A stretch of DNA of 64,000 nt from Hasllibacter halocynthiae (GTDB lineage Bacteria > Pseudomonadota > Alphaproteobacteria > Rhodobacterales > Rhodobacteraceae), in NCBI RefSeq assembly GCF_003003095.1, contig NZ_PVTT01000002.1, forward strand, positions 868,001-932,000, read 5' to 3'. Below, piece after piece: positions 19,413 through 29,090 of the stretch. Position 1 is the stretch's first letter; every line of letters begins with the position of its first letter. Below the pieces are notes generated by a model. The model made no database searches. It saw only the letters and a list, made by a program, of their open reading frames with translations, and had not been told where the DNA came from. Made by a program: the position numbers and the translations under genes.

Positions 19413-19868
19413 CTAGCGCTTCTTGAAGGGTGCCATGCCGGCCCGGGCCAGCTCGTCCGCGCGTTCGTTCTCCGGGTGGCCGGCATGGCCCTTCACCCAT
19501 TCCCAGCGCACGTCGTGGGGCGCGCGGGCGGCGTCGAGGCGGCGCCAGAGATCCTCGTTCTTCACGGGCCTCTTCGTGGCCGTCCGCCAACCCCGGCGCT
19601 TCCAGCCGTCGATCCAGTCGGTGATGCCGCCCTTCACGTAGGCGCTGTCGGTGACGACCGTGATCCGCGAGGGCCGGGCGAGCGATTCGAGCGCGGAGAT
19701 CGCGGCGAGCAGCTCCATCCGGTTGTTGGTGGTCTGCGGCTCGCCGCCTTTCAGGGCACGCTCCTTCACGACGGCGCCGCCCTCCTTCGCGAGCAGGAGC
19801 ACGCCCCAGCCGCCGGGGCCGGGATTCCGCGAGCAGGCGCCGTCGGTATAGGCGAAGAGGTCAGGCAA
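19413..19868 (-). CDS. rnhA: ribonuclease HI
   Basis: Cleaves the RNA strand of RNA-DNA hybrids during replication and repair. The 151-residue protein shows the RNase H fold in normal order: [17 protein letters not shown] (first catalytic Asp at residue 9), [15 protein letters not shown] (catalytic Glu), [14 protein letters not shown] (catalytic Asp) and [17 protein letters not shown] (fourth acidic residue). Translation appears to start at TTG, overlapping the end of the methyltransferase gene by eight bases, so the two are likely one transcript. Confidence 0.96.
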   Translation of the reverse strand: MPDLFAYTDGACSRNPGPGGWGVLLLAKEGGAVVKERALKGGEPQTTNNRMELLAAISALESLARPSRITVVTDSAYVKGGITDWIDGWKRRGWRTATKRPVKNEDLWRRLDAARAPHDVRWEWVKGHAGHPENERADELARAGMAPFKKR

Positions 19869-20448
19869 GGCGGGCCCTCAGGATGAGATAGGGTTCGGTG
19901 GCGCCGGCGAGGCCGGCGTCCTCGCCCGTGCGGCCGGCGACGGGGACGAGGTCGGCTTCCCGGAGCAGGGCGGCCACCTCCCCTTCGGTCCAGTAGGCAT
20001 AGAGGCGGCCCAGCCGGTCGCGCCGCTCGCCCCTGCCGAGCTTGAGGCCGATATGGAGGGCGCCGCCGGGCCGCAGGGCGCGGGCGATGGCCGCGAGATG
20101 GCCGGGCAGCGCCCTGCGCGGCGCATGGAGGAGCGAGAAGTTCGCCCAGACGCCGTGATAGGCATCCTCAGCGTCCAGCGCGTCGAAATCGGCCACGCGG
20201 GCGCGCACGCCGCGCGCCCTGGCGAGGCGGACCATGGCCGGCGAGGCGTCCACCGCGTCGACGGTGTGGCCCATGTCCGCCAGATGCCGCGCCGCGCCCC
20301 CCGGCCCGCAGCCGAGGTCGAGAACGCGTGCCCCGTCCGGCAGGAGGGAGACGAAGGCGAGCAGGTCGGCATCGGGCGGCCCCCTGAAGCGCGAGGCGTA
20401 GTCCGAGGCGTGCGCGGCGTAGGCCGCGAGGGTGCGGGCGTCGCTCAC
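19861..20448 (-). CDS. class I SAM-dependent methyltransferase
   Basis: A 195-residue protein starting [21 protein letters not shown] at a GTG that overlaps the stop of the DUF3429 gene. It carries the SAM-binding glycine loop [16 protein letters not shown] (about 45-60), an acidic motif [14 protein letters not shown], and a later [14 protein letters not shown] strand, the usual order of class I methyltransferases. The substrate cannot be told. The tail [11 protein letters not shown] is typical of the small family found next to rnhA in Rhodobacterales. Confidence 0.88.
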   Translation of the reverse strand: MSDARTLAAYAAHASDYASRFRGPPDADLLAFVSLLPDGARVLDLGCGPGGAARHLADMGHTVDAVDASPAMVRLARARGVRARVADFDALDAEDAYHGVWANFSLLHAPRRALPGHLAAIARALRPGGALHIGLKLGRGERRDRLGRLYAYWTEGEVAALLREADLVPVAGRTGEDAGLAGATEPYLILRARLA

Positions 20449-20900
20449 AGGATGAGGGGCAGGAGCGAGAGGACCACGCCCGCCGTGAGGATCAGCCGCA
20501 GCGCCATCCACCAGGACGGCGCGAGGCCCAGGCGTTGCGCGGTCCAGTCAATGCCGAGCAGGCCGATGAACCCGGCGACGAGGAAGGTCGCCGCCGATGT
20601 CGGCCCGCCGCCCACGAAGAAGAACGCCCAGAGCGCCGGCAACACGGAGAGGCCGTAGAGCGCGGGCGCCGCGCGCGCGTCCGCCCGGGTGGCGAAGCCC
20701 CAGGTCACGCCGGACATGAAGGACAGGATCACCGTCCCGTAGGAGAGGCCGACGAAGGGCGCGACGAAGCGCTGCCCGAGGAGGTCCGCCCCCCACCGCC
20801 AGAGACCCGGAGAAAGGGCCGTGGCCGCCCCCCAGAGGAAGGGGATCAGCCCGGCGAGCCCGAGGAGGAGCGGCGCGGGGGGGATGCCGAAGGGACGCAT
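20445..20900 (-). CDS. DUF3429 membrane protein
   Basis: A 151-residue integral membrane protein with four to five helices. The pattern LLGLAGLIPFLWGA, LSYGTVILSFMSGVTWGFATRA, LPALWAFFF and LAPSWWMALRLILTA matches the DUF3429 family as I know it. Function is unknown for the family. It is translationally coupled to the methyltransferase gene (TGA/GTG overlap) and is 32 bases downstream of the LysE-type exporter gene, so these may share a transcript. Confidence 0.82.
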   Translation of the reverse strand: MRPFGIPPAPLLLGLAGLIPFLWGAATALSPGLWRWGADLLGQRFVAPFVGLSYGTVILSFMSGVTWGFATRADARAAPALYGLSVLPALWAFFFVGGGPTSAATFLVAGFIGLLGIDWTAQRLGLAPSWWMALRLILTAGVVLSLLPLIL

Positions 20901-20932
20901 GGGCCGGACATGGCCCGGAGCGGCGCGCGCGT

Positions 20933-21541
20933 CTAGGCCCGCTCGAGCGCCAAGCGCCCCGCGAGCACGGTCATGGCGCCCGCGACGGCACGGCCCGTCC
21001 AGGCCATTACCCGGTCCGAGGCGAGGACCGCCTCGCGCGCCCAGCCGGCCAGGAGGACGTAGAGGACGAAGGTCGCGAAGGTGATCCCCATGAAGAGCGC
21101 GCCGAGCCCCGCCATCTGCGCCGCCATGGGCCCCGAGGGGTCCACGAAGGGCGGCAGGAGCGCTAGGAAGAAGATCGAGAGCTTGGGGTTGAGGACATTG
21201 AGGAGCGTCCCGCGCCCCGCGATGCGCCAGAGGGGGTCGGGCCGCCGCTCGGGCGCGACGGCCAGCGCGCCGCCGCCCCGCAGCGCGCCCCAGCCGAGCC
21301 AGAGGAGGTAGAGCACGCCGGCCCATTTCAGCGCCTGGAACATGAGGGCGGAGGCGTGCATCGCCGCCGCCAGCCCCAGGATCGCCGCCGCGAGGTGCGG
21401 CAGCGGCCCCAGCGTGCACCCGGCGGCGGCGGCGAGGCCCGCGCGACGGCCGCGTCCCAGCGTGACGGCGACGGTGTAGACGACGCCCGTCCCCGGCACG
21501 AGGCAGACAACGAGGGCGGTGAGCAGGAACGCCGGGTCCAT
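20933..21541 (-). CDS. LysE/RhtB-family exporter
   Basis: A 202-residue inner-membrane protein with about six hydrophobic helices. The N-terminal VVCLVPGTGVVYTVAVTLGRGRRAGLAAAAG and the central GTLLNVLNPKLSIFFLALLPPFV are hallmarks of the LysE/RhtB family, which exports amino acids or related metabolites. The substrate is unknown. Upstream codons offer no better start than MDPAFLLTALVV. Confidence 0.9.
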   Translation of the reverse strand: MDPAFLLTALVVCLVPGTGVVYTVAVTLGRGRRAGLAAAAGCTLGPLPHLAAAILGLAAAMHASALMFQALKWAGVLYLLWLGWGALRGGGALAVAPERRPDPLWRIAGRGTLLNVLNPKLSIFFLALLPPFVDPSGPMAAQMAGLGALFMGITFATFVLYVLLAGWAREAVLASDRVMAWTGRAVAGAMTVLAGRLALERA

Positions 21542-21671
21542 GCGGGGATCATGTCACGCCCGGGGCGACCCGGCTAGCTCCCTCCGGGCCGGAGGGACGC
21601 CTACGAGGCGCCGGCGCCCTCGGCCCATGATGCGGCAAGGGCGGGCGCCGCCGGCGGCGCGGCGGAACGGA

Positions 21672-22628
21672 TCACGCGGAGGCCGGCTCCCGCAGGACGC
21701 GGGGGACCTTGAACTCGACGTTCTCGCGGGTGGTCTCGACGACCTCGACCGACACGTCGTGGCGGGCGCGGAAGGCGTCGACCACCTCCTCGATGAGGAC
21801 GTCGGGCGCGCTGGCGCCAGCCGTCACCCCGAGCGTGCCGATCCCCTCGAGGGCGCGCCAGTCGATGTCCTCGGCCCGCTGGACCAGCTGGGCGTAAGGG
21901 CAGCCCGCGCGGGCCGCCACCTCGACGAGGCGGCGGGAGTTGGACGAGTTCGGGGCGCCCACGACGAGAAGGGCGTCGCAGCGCGGCGCGATGGCCTTCA
22001 CGGACTCCTGGCGATTGGTGGTGGCATAGCAGATGTCCTCCTTGTGCGGTCCCTGGATGGCCGGGAAACGGGTCTGGAGGGCGGCGGCGATGTCGGCGGT
22101 GTCGTCCACCGAGAGGGTCGTCTGCGTGACGAAGGCGAGGGCGTCCGGATCGCGCACCTCCAAGCGTGCGACGTCCTCTGGGCTCTCCACGAGGAGGACC
22201 TCGCCCGGGGGCAGTTGGCCCATCGTGCCGACGGTCTCGGGATGGCCGGCATGGCCGATCATCACGATCTGAAGACCCCGCTCGTGGTGGCGCTGGGCCT
22301 CGATATGGACCTTGGAGACGAGGGGGCAGGTCGCGTCGACGAAGAGCATCTCGCGCCGGGCGGCCTCGGCCGGGACGGCCTTGGGGACGCCGTGGGCCGA
22401 GAAGATGACGGGCCGGTCGGCCGGGCACTCGTCGAGTTCCTCGACGAAGACGGCGCCCTTCGCGCGCAGCCCGTCGACGACGTAGCGGTTGTGCACGATC
22501 TCGTGGCGGACGTAGACGGGCGCGCCCCACTTCTCGAGCGCCATCTCGACGATCTTGATCGCGCGGTCGACGCCGGCGCAGAAGCCGCGGGGCGCGGCCA
22601 GGAGGATCGTCAGGGGGGGTCTGGTCAT
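21672..22628 (-). CDS. ispH: 4-hydroxy-3-methylbut-2-enyl diphosphate reductase
   Basis: Last step of the MEP isoprenoid pathway, producing IPP and DMAPP with a [4Fe-4S] cluster. The 318-residue protein shows the three cluster cysteines in [13 protein letters not shown] (about residue 16), [12 protein letters not shown] (about 100) and [13 protein letters not shown] (about 200), plus the conserved [12 protein letters not shown] and SAHGVPKAV motifs. The start [17 protein letters not shown] is chosen over an in-frame upstream ATG because homologues open in this way. It probably has its own promoter in the 211-base gap upstream. Confidence 0.96.
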   Translation of the reverse strand: MTRPPLTILLAAPRGFCAGVDRAIKIVEMALEKWGAPVYVRHEIVHNRYVVDGLRAKGAVFVEELDECPADRPVIFSAHGVPKAVPAEAARREMLFVDATCPLVSKVHIEAQRHHERGLQIVMIGHAGHPETVGTMGQLPPGEVLLVESPEDVARLEVRDPDALAFVTQTTLSVDDTADIAAALQTRFPAIQGPHKEDICYATTNRQESVKAIAPRCDALLVVGAPNSSNSRRLVEVAARAGCPYAQLVQRAEDIDWRALEGIGTLGVTAGASAPDVLIEEVVDAFRARHDVSVEVVETTRENVEFKVPRVLREPASA

Positions 22629-22804
22629 CCGCTCGCCTCGTTCCGGGTCCCTGCCCCTCACCTAGAGGGCCGGGCCGTCCACGCAAAGGGCGGCCGGTCC
22701 ACCCGACCCCTCGGCTGGGGGGATTGGCGGGTGGGGCCCGGTCGGGGATGCTCCGGAGGATTATGAGAAGCGTACGTTGCGAGACGCCGTTTTCAGCAGC
22801 TTCC

Positions 22805-22832
22805 GGCGGGTCGGGGAACGTCCCGGCCCGCC
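22805..22832. terminator. stem-loop between luxR-type gene and ispH
   Basis: An 11-base-pair stem (22805-22815 with 22822-22832, one G-T pair) encloses a six-base loop. Eight bases beyond it lies the stop of the LuxR-type gene. A short T run (22833-22835) follows on the plus strand only, so it is a weak intrinsic terminator at best for the minus-strand luxR-type transcript, or a transcript-end stabiliser. Confidence 0.4.
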
Positions 22833-22839
22833 TTTCCCA

Positions 22840-23532
22840 TCATCCGCCGAGGCGGCGGGCGAGCGCCATGCGGTCGCGCACGCCGAGCTTGCGATAGGCG
22901 GACTTGACGTATTCCGCTATCGTGTGGGGCGAGAGGTCGCAGATTCGGGCGCATTCCTTACGTGAGCGTCCCTCCGCGAGAAGGAGCGCGACCTCGCGCT
23001 CGCGCGTGGTCAGCACGCCGAGCGCGGCGGCGGCGGCGGCCTTCTCGATGCAGCGGTGCGCGATGAGGCAGAAGGCCCGCATGGCGTCGGCATGCGGCAA
23101 GACGCGTTCCTCGAACCTCGCGCGGTCGAGCGACGTGCCCAGGTTGAACCCCCCATGGCGCCGTGACCCCACGAGCCTGACCGGGATGCCGAGCCCGGAC
23201 CTGAACCCGCCCCGGGCGGCCTCCTCGACGAAAGCCGCGGCCTCGGGCGTCAGCATGTCGTGCTCGGCGGAGAAGGCCGACCCCGTGAGGTTGACCTCGT
23301 AGGAGTCGCAGCAGTGGCGCAGGAACGGATCCTCGGGCGGGGGAAGCCTGTCGTAGAGCGCGGGCAGCGTCGTCAGGAGGAAGGCGTCGGAGCCGTCCGG
23401 CGCGGTGGTGAGGTAGATCGCGTGCTCGATCCCGTGGGGACGGAGCGCGGCGAGGATCGCCCCCCAGAGTTCCGTGAGGTCCTCGACCCGCTCGAGGGTC
23501 GCCGCGGCCCGCGCCAAGTCGTTCCCGCCCAT
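22840..23532 (-). CDS. LuxR-type regulator with autoinducer-binding-like domain (solo)
   Basis: A 230-residue regulator. Residues ~15-150 form an autoinducer-binding-like domain, with LPALYDRLPPPEDPFLRHC matching the region that contacts the acyl-homoserine-lactone in TraR/LuxR, though the usual Trp and Tyr of the pocket are not clearly present. Residues ~168-228 form the LuxR helix-turn-helix (LTTREREVALLLAEGRS, LSPHTIAEYVKSAYRKLGV). No luxI-type synthase is in the window, so it is a solo regulator here. Ligand and targets are unknown. Confidence 0.85.
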   Translation of the reverse strand: MGGNDLARAAATLERVEDLTELWGAILAALRPHGIEHAIYLTTAPDGSDAFLLTTLPALYDRLPPPEDPFLRHCCDSYEVNLTGSAFSAEHDMLTPEAAAFVEEAARGGFRSGLGIPVRLVGSRRHGGFNLGTSLDRARFEERVLPHADAMRAFCLIAHRCIEKAAAAAALGVLTTREREVALLLAEGRSRKECARICDLSPHTIAEYVKSAYRKLGVRDRMALARRLGG

Positions 23533-23634
23533 GCGCGCCCTCCCGACCTTGCCGTTACGGCAGGATCGGCCGATCGGAGCGCGATGGCAAGCGCCGCGCC
23601 AGCGAGCGGGAAGGCGGCCCGATCGCCTTCGGCG

Positions 23635-24222
23635 TCAGGCCTCCTCGATCTGGGTGCCGAGGCCGGCGCGCGTGTCGCCGGTATCCCTGGGCTCTCGCGG
23701 CTCGCGCCCGATGACGTCGCGCAGCTCGTCGAGTTCGATGAAGTTGTCCGCCTGCCGGCGCAGGTCGTCGGCGATCATCGGCGGCGAGGACCGGATCGAC
23801 GAGCAGACCGAGACCCGCACCCCCTTGCGCTGCAGCCCCTCGACGAGCGCCCGGAAGTCGCCGTCGCCCGAGAAGATCACCGCATGGTCGATCCGGTCGG
23901 CCAGCGTCAAGGCGTCCACGGCCAGCTCGATGTCCATGTTGCCCTTCACGCGGCGCCGGCCCTGGCCGTCGATGAACTCTCGCGCGGCCTTCGTCACGAG
24001 GGTGAAGCCGTTGTACTGCAGCCAGTCCACGAGGGGGCGGATGGGGGAATATTCCTCCCCCTCGAGGATCGCCGTGTAGTAGGACGCCCGCACCAGGCGC
24101 CCACGGCGCGCGAACTCCTGCCGGAGAAGCTTGTAGTCGATGTCGAAGCCGAGGCCCTTGGACGCCCCGTGCAGGTTGGCGCCATCGATGAAGAGCGCGA
24201 GACGCTCGTCGCGGTAGAACAT
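23635..24222 (-). CDS. NYN (LabA/DUF88-like) domain protein
   Basis: A 195-residue cytosolic protein with a PIN-like nuclease fold. Acidic positions are visible in LALFIDGANLHGASKGLG (about 7-24), NMDIELAVDAL (about 98-108) and HAVIFSGDGDFRALVEGL (about 115-132), which together make the metal site of NYN domains. The C-terminal tail is short and charged. NYN proteins are thought to act on RNA; the substrate is unknown. The start MFYRDERLALF is chosen because the upstream in-frame extension is Arg/Gly-rich non-conserved sequence. It is divergent from folK. Confidence 0.85.
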   Translation of the reverse strand: MFYRDERLALFIDGANLHGASKGLGFDIDYKLLRQEFARRGRLVRASYYTAILEGEEYSPIRPLVDWLQYNGFTLVTKAAREFIDGQGRRRVKGNMDIELAVDALTLADRIDHAVIFSGDGDFRALVEGLQRKGVRVSVCSSIRSSPPMIADDLRRQADNFIELDELRDVIGREPREPRDTGDTRAGLGTQIEEA

Positions 24223-24335
24223 GTGGCTTCCCCCTCGCCCCGATCGGCCCGCCGATGCGGCCCGCTCCGGGCGCGGTCCCCTCACCCCCGGAAATTCTTG
24301 CATGGGTGTAGTAGGGTTAGCTAGACGCGCAAGCG

Positions 24336-24899
24336 GTGACGAAGGGTAACGTGGAACTGACGCTGGTCGCCTTGGGCGCGAACCTGCCGAGCGGCGGCAT
24401 CGCGCCGCGCGAGACCTTGCGCGCCGCCGCGGGCGAGGTGGCGCGGCGCCTGGGCCCCGTGCGGCTGTCCTCGATCTGGCGCAGCGAGGCGGTTCCGGCC
24501 GGCGCGGGGCCGGACTATGCCAACGCCGCCCTCGCGTTGCGGACCGCCCTTCCGCCCCGGCGCGTGCTGGACGTCCTCCACGGGATCGAGGACGCGCTCG
24601 GCCGGGTGCGGGGCGCGCGCTGGGGCGCGCGTGCGCTGGACCTCGACCTGGTGGCCTGGGGCGACCGCGTCGCGCCGGACGAGGACCGATGGCGCGAGGA
24701 GGCCGGGCGGCCCGCGGACCGGCCCCCGCCCGCGCCGGAGCGCCTCATCCTGCCGCACCCGCGGATGCAGGACCGGTCCTTCGTCCTTGCCCCGTTGGCG
24801 GAGGTCGCCCCCGGCTGGCGTCATCCGGTCCTGGGTCGGACCGCGGCCGAGATGCTGGCGGACCTGCCGGCCGCTCCCGGCCTCCGGCGGACGGCCTGA
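24336..24899 (+). CDS. folK: 2-amino-4-hydroxy-6-hydroxymethyldihydropteridine pyrophosphokinase
   Basis: Transfers pyrophosphate from ATP to hydroxymethyl-dihydropterin in folate synthesis. The 187-residue protein starts at GTG and carries [10 protein letters not shown] (about 11), the [10 protein letters not shown] segment, [26 protein letters not shown], the signature [15 protein letters not shown] and [19 protein letters not shown]. The order and spacing are normal, with a slight insertion ([19 protein letters not shown]) before the last motif. Confidence 0.94.
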   Translation: MTKGNVELTLVALGANLPSGGIAPRETLRAAAGEVARRLGPVRLSSIWRSEAVPAGAGPDYANAALALRTALPPRRVLDVLHGIEDALGRVRGARWGARALDLDLVAWGDRVAPDEDRWREEAGRPADRPPPAPERLILPHPRMQDRSFVLAPLAEVAPGWRHPVLGRTAAEMLADLPAAPGLRRTA

Positions 24900-24966
24900 G
24901 CGGCTTGCGTTCCGGGGCCGCGGCGCCTATGTCGCGGGCTTCCTACCCGAGCCAGGAGTGCAGCGC

Positions 24967-25320
24967 ATGGCCCGCGTCACCGTCGAGGACTGCGTCGACA
25001 AGGTTCCGAACCGCTTCGAGCTGGTCATGCTGGCCGCCCACCGCGCGCGCGAGATCGCGACCGGCGCGCCGCTGACCGTGGACCGCGACCGCGACAAGAA
25101 CCCCGTCGTCGCCCTCCGCGAGATCGCCGAGGAGACGCAGAGCGCCGAGGAGCTGCGCGAGCGTCAGATCGAGGCGCTTCAGACCCAGATCGAGGTCGAC
25201 GAGCCCGAGGAGGACCAGATGGCCCTCCTCATGGGGGTCGAGCAGGACAAGCCCCAGCGCGACGACATGGACGAGGAGAAGCTTCTTCGGGCGCTGATGG
25301 AGGCGCAGGGCCCGCAATAG
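24967..25320 (+). CDS. rpoZ: RNA polymerase omega subunit
   Basis: Assembly subunit of RNA polymerase. The 117-residue protein starts [20 protein letters not shown], and the core [40 protein letters not shown] is the omega signature. The Asp/Glu-rich C terminus is longer than in enterobacteria, as is usual in Rhodobacterales. A good AGGAG lies eight bases before the ATG. It is followed by rel, a pairing seen widely (rpoZ-spoT). Confidence 0.95.
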   Translation: MARVTVEDCVDKVPNRFELVMLAAHRAREIATGAPLTVDRDRDKNPVVALREIAEETQSAEELRERQIEALQTQIEVDEPEEDQMALLMGVEQDKPQRDDMDEEKLLRALMEAQGPQ

Positions 25321-25429
25321 GGCACCCGGCCGCACCCCTTTTCGGCGCCGGGCCCGTGCCGGGCCCGCGCCACGACACCGCCGCATCGGCCCAGCAGGCT
25401 GAAGGTCGCCCGAGCCCGAGGCGCGCCGC

Positions 25430-27670
25430 ATGAACCGAACCGCCGACAAGCCTGTTCCGCAGGCAGCCGTGATTCCGCCCGCGGACACGCTGATCGCGCA
25501 GGCCCGCGCCTACAACCCCGACGCCGACGCGGACCGCATCGCCGCCGCCCATGCCTATGCCGTGCGCGCGCACGAGGGCCAGGCCCGGCGTTCGGGCGAG
25601 CCTTACGTGATCCACCCGATCGCCGTCGCCAGCATCCTCGCCGCGCAGCGGATGGACGACGACACGCTCATAACGGCGCTCCTGCACGACACGGTCGAGG
25701 ACACCGCGGCCACCACGGACGAGCTGACGGCCCTGTTCGGCACGCATGTCGCCGAGATGGTGGACGGCGTCACGAAGCTGACCAATCTCGAGCTGACGCG
25801 CGCCGAGACCAAGCAGGCCGAGAACTTCCGCAAGCTGTTCCTCGCCATGTCCAAGGACGTGCGGGTGCTCCTCGTGAAGCTCGCCGACCGGCTGCACAAC
25901 ATGCGGACCATCGCCGCGATGCCCCCTGAGAAGCAGGCCCAGAAAGCCCGCGAGACGATGGAGATCTTCGCCCCCCTTGCGGGCCGGATGGGCATGCAGT
26001 CCTTGCGCGAGGAGCTGGAGGATCTGGCCTTCGAGGTGCTGCAGCCGGTCGCGCGCCGGTCGGTGATGCGGCGCTTCGCGGCGCTGCAGCGCGCGAATCC
26101 GGGCATCGTGGATGGCGTGATCGCCGACATCCAGTCGGTCCTCGCCCGCGATGGGATCGCCGCCGAGGTGCACGGGCGCGCCAAGAAGCCCTACAGCATA
26201 TGGCGCAAGATGCAGGAGAAGGACCTCGCCTTCCAGCGCCTCTCGGACATCTACGGCTTTCGGGTGATCTGCGAGGCGGACGTCGCGCCGGAGGCCGACT
26301 GCTATCGCGCGCTCGGCGCGATCCATCAGCGCTGGGCGGCCGTGCCGGGGCGATTCAAGGACTACATCTCGCAGCCCAAGTCGAACGGCTACCGCTCGAT
26401 CCACACGACCGTCTCTGGCCGGAACGCCAAGCGCGTCGAGGTGCAGATCCGCACCCGCGAGATGCACGAGGTCGCCGAGGCCGGAATCGCCGCGCACTGG
26501 TCCTATCGCGACGGCGCGCCCGCGCAGAACCGCTTCGCCGTCGATCCCGCCCGCTGGATCGAGGCCATGGCCGAGCGCTTCGCGGGCGAGGGAGGCGACG
26601 ACCAGGACTTCCTCGAGCACGTGAAGCTGGAGATGTACTCCGACCAGGTGTTCTGCTTCACGCCCAAGGGGGAGGTGGTGAAGCTGCCCCGCGGCGCGAC
26701 CCCCGTGGACTTCGCCTACGCGGTCCACACGAAGGTCGGCGACCACACCCAGGGCGCGAAGATCGACGGGCACCGCGCGCCCCTCTTCACCCGGCTGAGG
26801 AACGGCCAATCGGTCGAGATCATCACCGCGCAGGGCCAGCGGCCCCAGGCCTCGTGGCTGGAGATGGCGGTCACGGGCCGCGCGCGCTCGGCCATCCGCC
26901 GCAGCCTGCGCGTCGAGGACCGCGAGCGGATGATCCGCCTCGGCGCGGAGCTGGTCCGCGTGGCCTTCGCCCAGATCGGGCGGCGGGCGACGGACAAGGC
27001 GCTCGGGGTCGCGGCCAAGGCGCTGGCGCTGACAGGCACGGACGAGTTGCTGGCGCGGGTCGGCTCGGCCGAGCTGTCGGCGCGGCGGGTGGTGGACATC
27101 GTCTGGCCCGGCCAGGCGCCGAAGGCCCCCGCCGCGCCCGGCGAGGCGGTGATCGGCCTGCCCCCCGGCCAGACCCCCGTGCGGGGCGCCTGCTGCGAGC
27201 CGCTGCCCGGCCAGCGCATCGTCGGCATCACCTACCGCGGCGACGGTGTGGTCCTGCACGCGATCGACTGCGCGCGGCTGGCCGACCACGAGGACGAGCC
27301 GCAGCGCTGGATCGACGTGCGCTGGTCGCCGGGTCGCCACCCGGTCGAGCATCCCGTCACCGTCGAGCTGACGATCTCGAACGGGGTGGGGGTTCTGGGG
27401 CGCATCTGCACCCTCGTCGGCGAGCAGGGCGCGAACATCGCGGACATGACGTTCCTCGACCGCAAGCCGGACTACTTCCGCCTCAGGATGGTGATCGAGC
27501 TTTCCGATCAGGAGCACTGGCACGCCGTGCAGACCGCCCTGGAGGCGGAGACCGACCTCGCCGAGCTGCGCCGGCACAGGGGCGGGCCGGCGCATGGGGC
27601 CGCCAAGGGCGCGGGCGCGGCCTTCGTGCGCTCGGACGAGGGTCGCGGCGACCATGTTCCGGCGCCGTAA
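25430..27670 (+). CDS. bifunctional (p)ppGpp synthetase/hydrolase, RelA/SpoT family
   Basis: Controls the stringent response by making and degrading (p)ppGpp. The 746-residue protein has the long Rel domain order: an HD hydrolase (AHEGQARRSGEPYVIHPIA, LLHDTVEDT, LLVKLADRLHNMRT; about 50-155), the synthetase (KPYSIWRKMQ, RFKDYISQPKSNGYRSIHT; about 245-345), a TGS domain (VFCFTPKGEVVKLPRGATPVDFAYAVH; about 405-465), and a C-terminal ACT domain (about 640-725). The HD residues are intact, so it should be bifunctional, the usual single Rel of alphaproteobacteria. Its end overlaps the DUF2062 gene. Confidence 0.95.
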   Translation: MNRTADKPVPQAAVIPPADTLIAQARAYNPDADADRIAAAHAYAVRAHEGQARRSGEPYVIHPIAVASILAAQRMDDDTLITALLHDTVEDTAATTDELTALFGTHVAEMVDGVTKLTNLELTRAETKQAENFRKLFLAMSKDVRVLLVKLADRLHNMRTIAAMPPEKQAQKARETMEIFAPLAGRMGMQSLREELEDLAFEVLQPVARRSVMRRFAALQRANPGIVDGVIADIQSVLARDGIAAEVHGRAKKPYSIWRKMQEKDLAFQRLSDIYGFRVICEADVAPEADCYRALGAIHQRWAAVPGRFKDYISQPKSNGYRSIHTTVSGRNAKRVEVQIRTREMHEVAEAGIAAHWSYRDGAPAQNRFAVDPARWIEAMAERFAGEGGDDQDFLEHVKLEMYSDQVFCFTPKGEVVKLPRGATPVDFAYAVHTKVGDHTQGAKIDGHRAPLFTRLRNGQSVEIITAQGQRPQASWLEMAVTGRARSAIRRSLRVEDRERMIRLGAELVRVAFAQIGRRATDKALGVAAKALALTGTDELLARVGSAELSARRVVDIVWPGQAPKAPAAPGEAVIGLPPGQTPVRGACCEPLPGQRIVGITYRGDGVVLHAIDCARLADHEDEPQRWIDVRWSPGRHPVEHPVTVELTISNGVGVLGRICTLVGEQGANIADMTFLDRKPDYFRLRMVIELSDQEHWHAVQTALEAETDLAELRRHRGGPAHGAAKGAGAAFVRSDEGRGDHVPAP

Positions 27671-28283
27671 CCCGCGATCCTACGCGCGCACCGCCGCGGA
27701 GGCGGTCTGGCCGCGCGGTGGCTGGGCGCGGGCGATCACCTACATGAAGCACCGTCTGCGCCGCCTGCCCGATCCGCCGGAGCGGATCGCGCGGGGCGTG
27801 ATGGCCGGCGTGATCGTGTGCTTCACGCCGCTCTTCGGGCTGCACTTCGTGCTGGCCGCGCTGCTGGCAAAGCTCCTTCGCGGCAACATCCCGGCCGCCA
27901 TCCTGGGCACGTTCTTCGGCAACCCCCTGACCTACGTGCCCATCGCCTACGTCGCGCTGGAGACCGGGCACCTGATCCTTCGCAGCCGTCCGGGCGCGGA
28001 GCCGCACGGCGCCCTGCGCGAGGCGTTCGAGGCGGCCGGCAGCGACCTCTGGACGAACGTGAGGTCGGTGTTCGCCGGGGGGCACGCGCAGTGGGACGGC
28101 CTCGTGCAGTTCTGGGGCGACGTGTTCTTCCCGTGGCTCGTCGGGGGCATGGCGCCGGGTATCGCGTGCGGCATCGCCTGCTACTACGTGACCTTGCCAA
28201 CGGTCGCCGCCTATCAGAAGGCGCGCCGCGCGAGGTTGAGCCGGAAGGTCGCCAAGCTGGCGGCCAAGCGGATGCCCGAGTGA
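27654..28283 (+). CDS. DUF2062 membrane protein
   Basis: A 209-residue protein beginning [24 protein letters not shown]. It has a basic N terminus and two or three hydrophobic segments (about 50-95 and 155-190) with [24 protein letters not shown] and [20 protein letters not shown], the core motif of DUF2062. Its function is unknown; homologues sit in this same rel-pdxJ interval in related bacteria. The ATG lies 17 bases inside the end of rel, so translation is likely coupled. Confidence 0.85.
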   Translation: MFRRRNPRSYARTAAEAVWPRGGWARAITYMKHRLRRLPDPPERIARGVMAGVIVCFTPLFGLHFVLAALLAKLLRGNIPAAILGTFFGNPLTYVPIAYVALETGHLILRSRPGAEPHGALREAFEAAGSDLWTNVRSVFAGGHAQWDGLVQFWGDVFFPWLVGGMAPGIACGIACYYVTLPTVAAYQKARRARLSRKVAKLAAKRMPE

Positions 28284-28297
28284 TTGGAGACGAGACC

Positions 28298-29035
28298 GTG
28301 ACGTTGAGGCTGGGGGTGAACATCGACCACGTGGCGACCGTGCGGAACGCGCGCGGCGGGGCCGTGCCCGACCCGGTGCGTGCCGCGAAGGTGGCCGAGG
28401 AGGCTGGCGCCGACGGCATCACCGCCCATCTGCGCGAGGATCGGCGCCATATCGGCGACGCGGACATCGAGGCGCTGGCGGCGGCCCTGACCGTGCCGCT
28501 GAACTTCGAGATGGCCGCCACCGAGGAGATGCAGGCCCTCGCCCTCCGCCACCGGCCCCACGCGGTCTGCATCGTCCCGGAGCGGCGCGAGGAGCGTACC
28601 ACCGAAGGCGGTCTCGAGGTCGCGCGGGAGGAGAACCGGCTGGCCCATTTCATCGCCCCCCTGCGCGAGGCCGGCTGCCGGGTGTCGATCTTCGTAGCCG
28701 CCGACGAGCGGCAGGTCGAGGCGTCCGCCCGGATCGGCGCGGAGGTCGTCGAGCTGCACACCGGCGCCTATTGCGACGCCTGGTCAGAGGGCCGCTGGGG
28801 CGATCGCGATGCCGAGCTGGAGCGTCTGCGCGCCATGGCCGCCCATGCCCACGCGCTGGGGCTGGAGGTTCATGCCGGGCATGGCCTGACCTACGAGAGC
28901 GTACCCCCCATCGCCGCCCTGCCGGAGGTGCGCGAGCTGAACATCGGCCACTTCCTCATAGGCGAGGCGATCTTCCGCGGGCTTCCCGCCGCCATCGCCG
29001 AGATGCGCCGCGTCATGGACGAGGCGCGGGCCTGA
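28298..29035 (+). CDS. pdxJ: pyridoxine 5'-phosphate synthase
   Basis: Condenses 3-amino-2-oxopropyl phosphate with deoxyxylulose 5-phosphate to give pyridoxine phosphate, the last ring-forming step of vitamin B6 synthesis. The 245-residue protein starts at GTG ([19 protein letters not shown]) after a GGAGA site and has [17 protein letters not shown], the catalytic glutamate strand [23 protein letters not shown] and [13 protein letters not shown], followed by [17 protein letters not shown] for phosphate binding. All are normal for PdxJ. Confidence 0.96.
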   Translation: MTLRLGVNIDHVATVRNARGGAVPDPVRAAKVAEEAGADGITAHLREDRRHIGDADIEALAAALTVPLNFEMAATEEMQALALRHRPHAVCIVPERREERTTEGGLEVAREENRLAHFIAPLREAGCRVSIFVAADERQVEASARIGAEVVELHTGAYCDAWSEGRWGDRDAELERLRAMAAHAHALGLEVHAGHGLTYESVPPIAALPEVRELNIGHFLIGEAIFRGLPAAIAEMRRVMDEARA

Positions 29036-29090
29036 CCCCGCCCCGGACCTTCGGGCCCCTGGCCGCGCCCGCGCGGTCGGAGGGGCGGCG

